Assembly: GCF_017650195.1 (NCBI RefSeq)
Contig: NZ_JAGCFH010000327.1
Location: forward strand, 1-32,353
Direction of reading: 5' to 3'
DNA length: 32,353 bases
Origin: Ruminococcus sp.
GTDB lineage: Bacteria; Bacillota; Clostridia; Oscillospirales; Ruminococcaceae
The position numbers and the translations under genes are program-made. The notes beneath the pieces are model-generated. The model was given only the letters and a program-made list of their open reading frames with translations. It was not told where the DNA came from and searched no databases. This document shows, piece after piece, positions 32,323-32,353 of this stretch (position 1 is its first letter; each line of letters starts with the position of its first letter).

Positions 32323-32353
32323 ATGACAGGAAGAAATGAAAATGAAAAAGGGA
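32323..32353 (+). CDS. Start of a downstream gene, probably queF
   Basis: Only ten codons are visible (MTGRNENEKG), with AAAGGAG 6 bases before the ATG. The position right after queC, and a GR-containing start, fit QueF (preQ0 reductase), but this is inferred from operon context. The gene runs beyond the window. Confidence 0.45.
   Translation, partial: MTGRNENEKG

Overview
The window looks like a chromosomal segment from an anaerobic, plant-fibre-degrading Firmicute close to Ruminococcus (Oscillospiraceae). The main evidence is a secreted enzyme carrying CBM22-like, dockerin and CE1 modules, a second secreted protein built around dockerin-type calcium loops, a xylulokinase, moderate GC, strong GGAGG ribosome binding sites, and many housekeeping promoters of the TTGACA-17-TATAAT type. 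The species assignment is inference. I see no prophage, insertion sequence, CRISPR array, rRNA or tRNA.

Layout. 1-1618: end of a capsule/exopolysaccharide control locus, with a BY-kinase whose 5' end is outside the window and its PHP-type phosphatase. 1898-6036: two convergent secreted fibre-degradation genes sharing a bidirectional terminator. 6320-11743: exonuclease, MmcQ/EVE-like protein, divergent alpha/beta hydrolase, Tex and a DUF2225 protein. 11855-14610: lipoprotein, Fur-family regulator, small membrane protein, and a zinc-ribbon/helical-repeat membrane protein whose outer domain resembles the lipoprotein. 14776-17161: AEC transporter and a ROK-type regulator. 17213-19239: VanZ (minus strand) and a polytopic membrane protein. 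19399-23542: xylulokinase, GNAT and a short PglX-like DNA methyltransferase. 23750-26894: DtxR-type regulator followed by a MurL-MurD2 pair. 27171-29769: class II aldolase, TraB/GumN lipoprotein (minus strand) and acylphosphatase. 29785-32353: queuosine precursor operon queD-queE-folE-queC and the first codons of a probable queF, behind a preQ1-like riboswitch leader.

How genes work together. The CBM22-dockerin-CE1-CE1 protein probably removes feruloyl or acetyl decorations from xylan, and xylulokinase feeds the released xylose into the pentose phosphate pathway. MurD2 and MurL would together put D-glutamate into the peptidoglycan stem by adding L-Glu to UDP-MurNAc-L-Ala and then epimerising it, bypassing glutamate racemase. 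FolE, QueD, QueE and QueC convert GTP stepwise to preQ0, and QueF would reduce it to preQ1, the likely ligand of the leader.

Most interesting: the dtxR-murL-murD2 operon; the stand-alone PglX-like methyltransferase lacking the usual C-terminal region and any BREX partner; the seven-loop dockerin-like protein with no visible enzyme domain; the hydrolase whose nucleophile serine appears replaced; and the outer domain shared by a lipoprotein and a LEA-like membrane protein.
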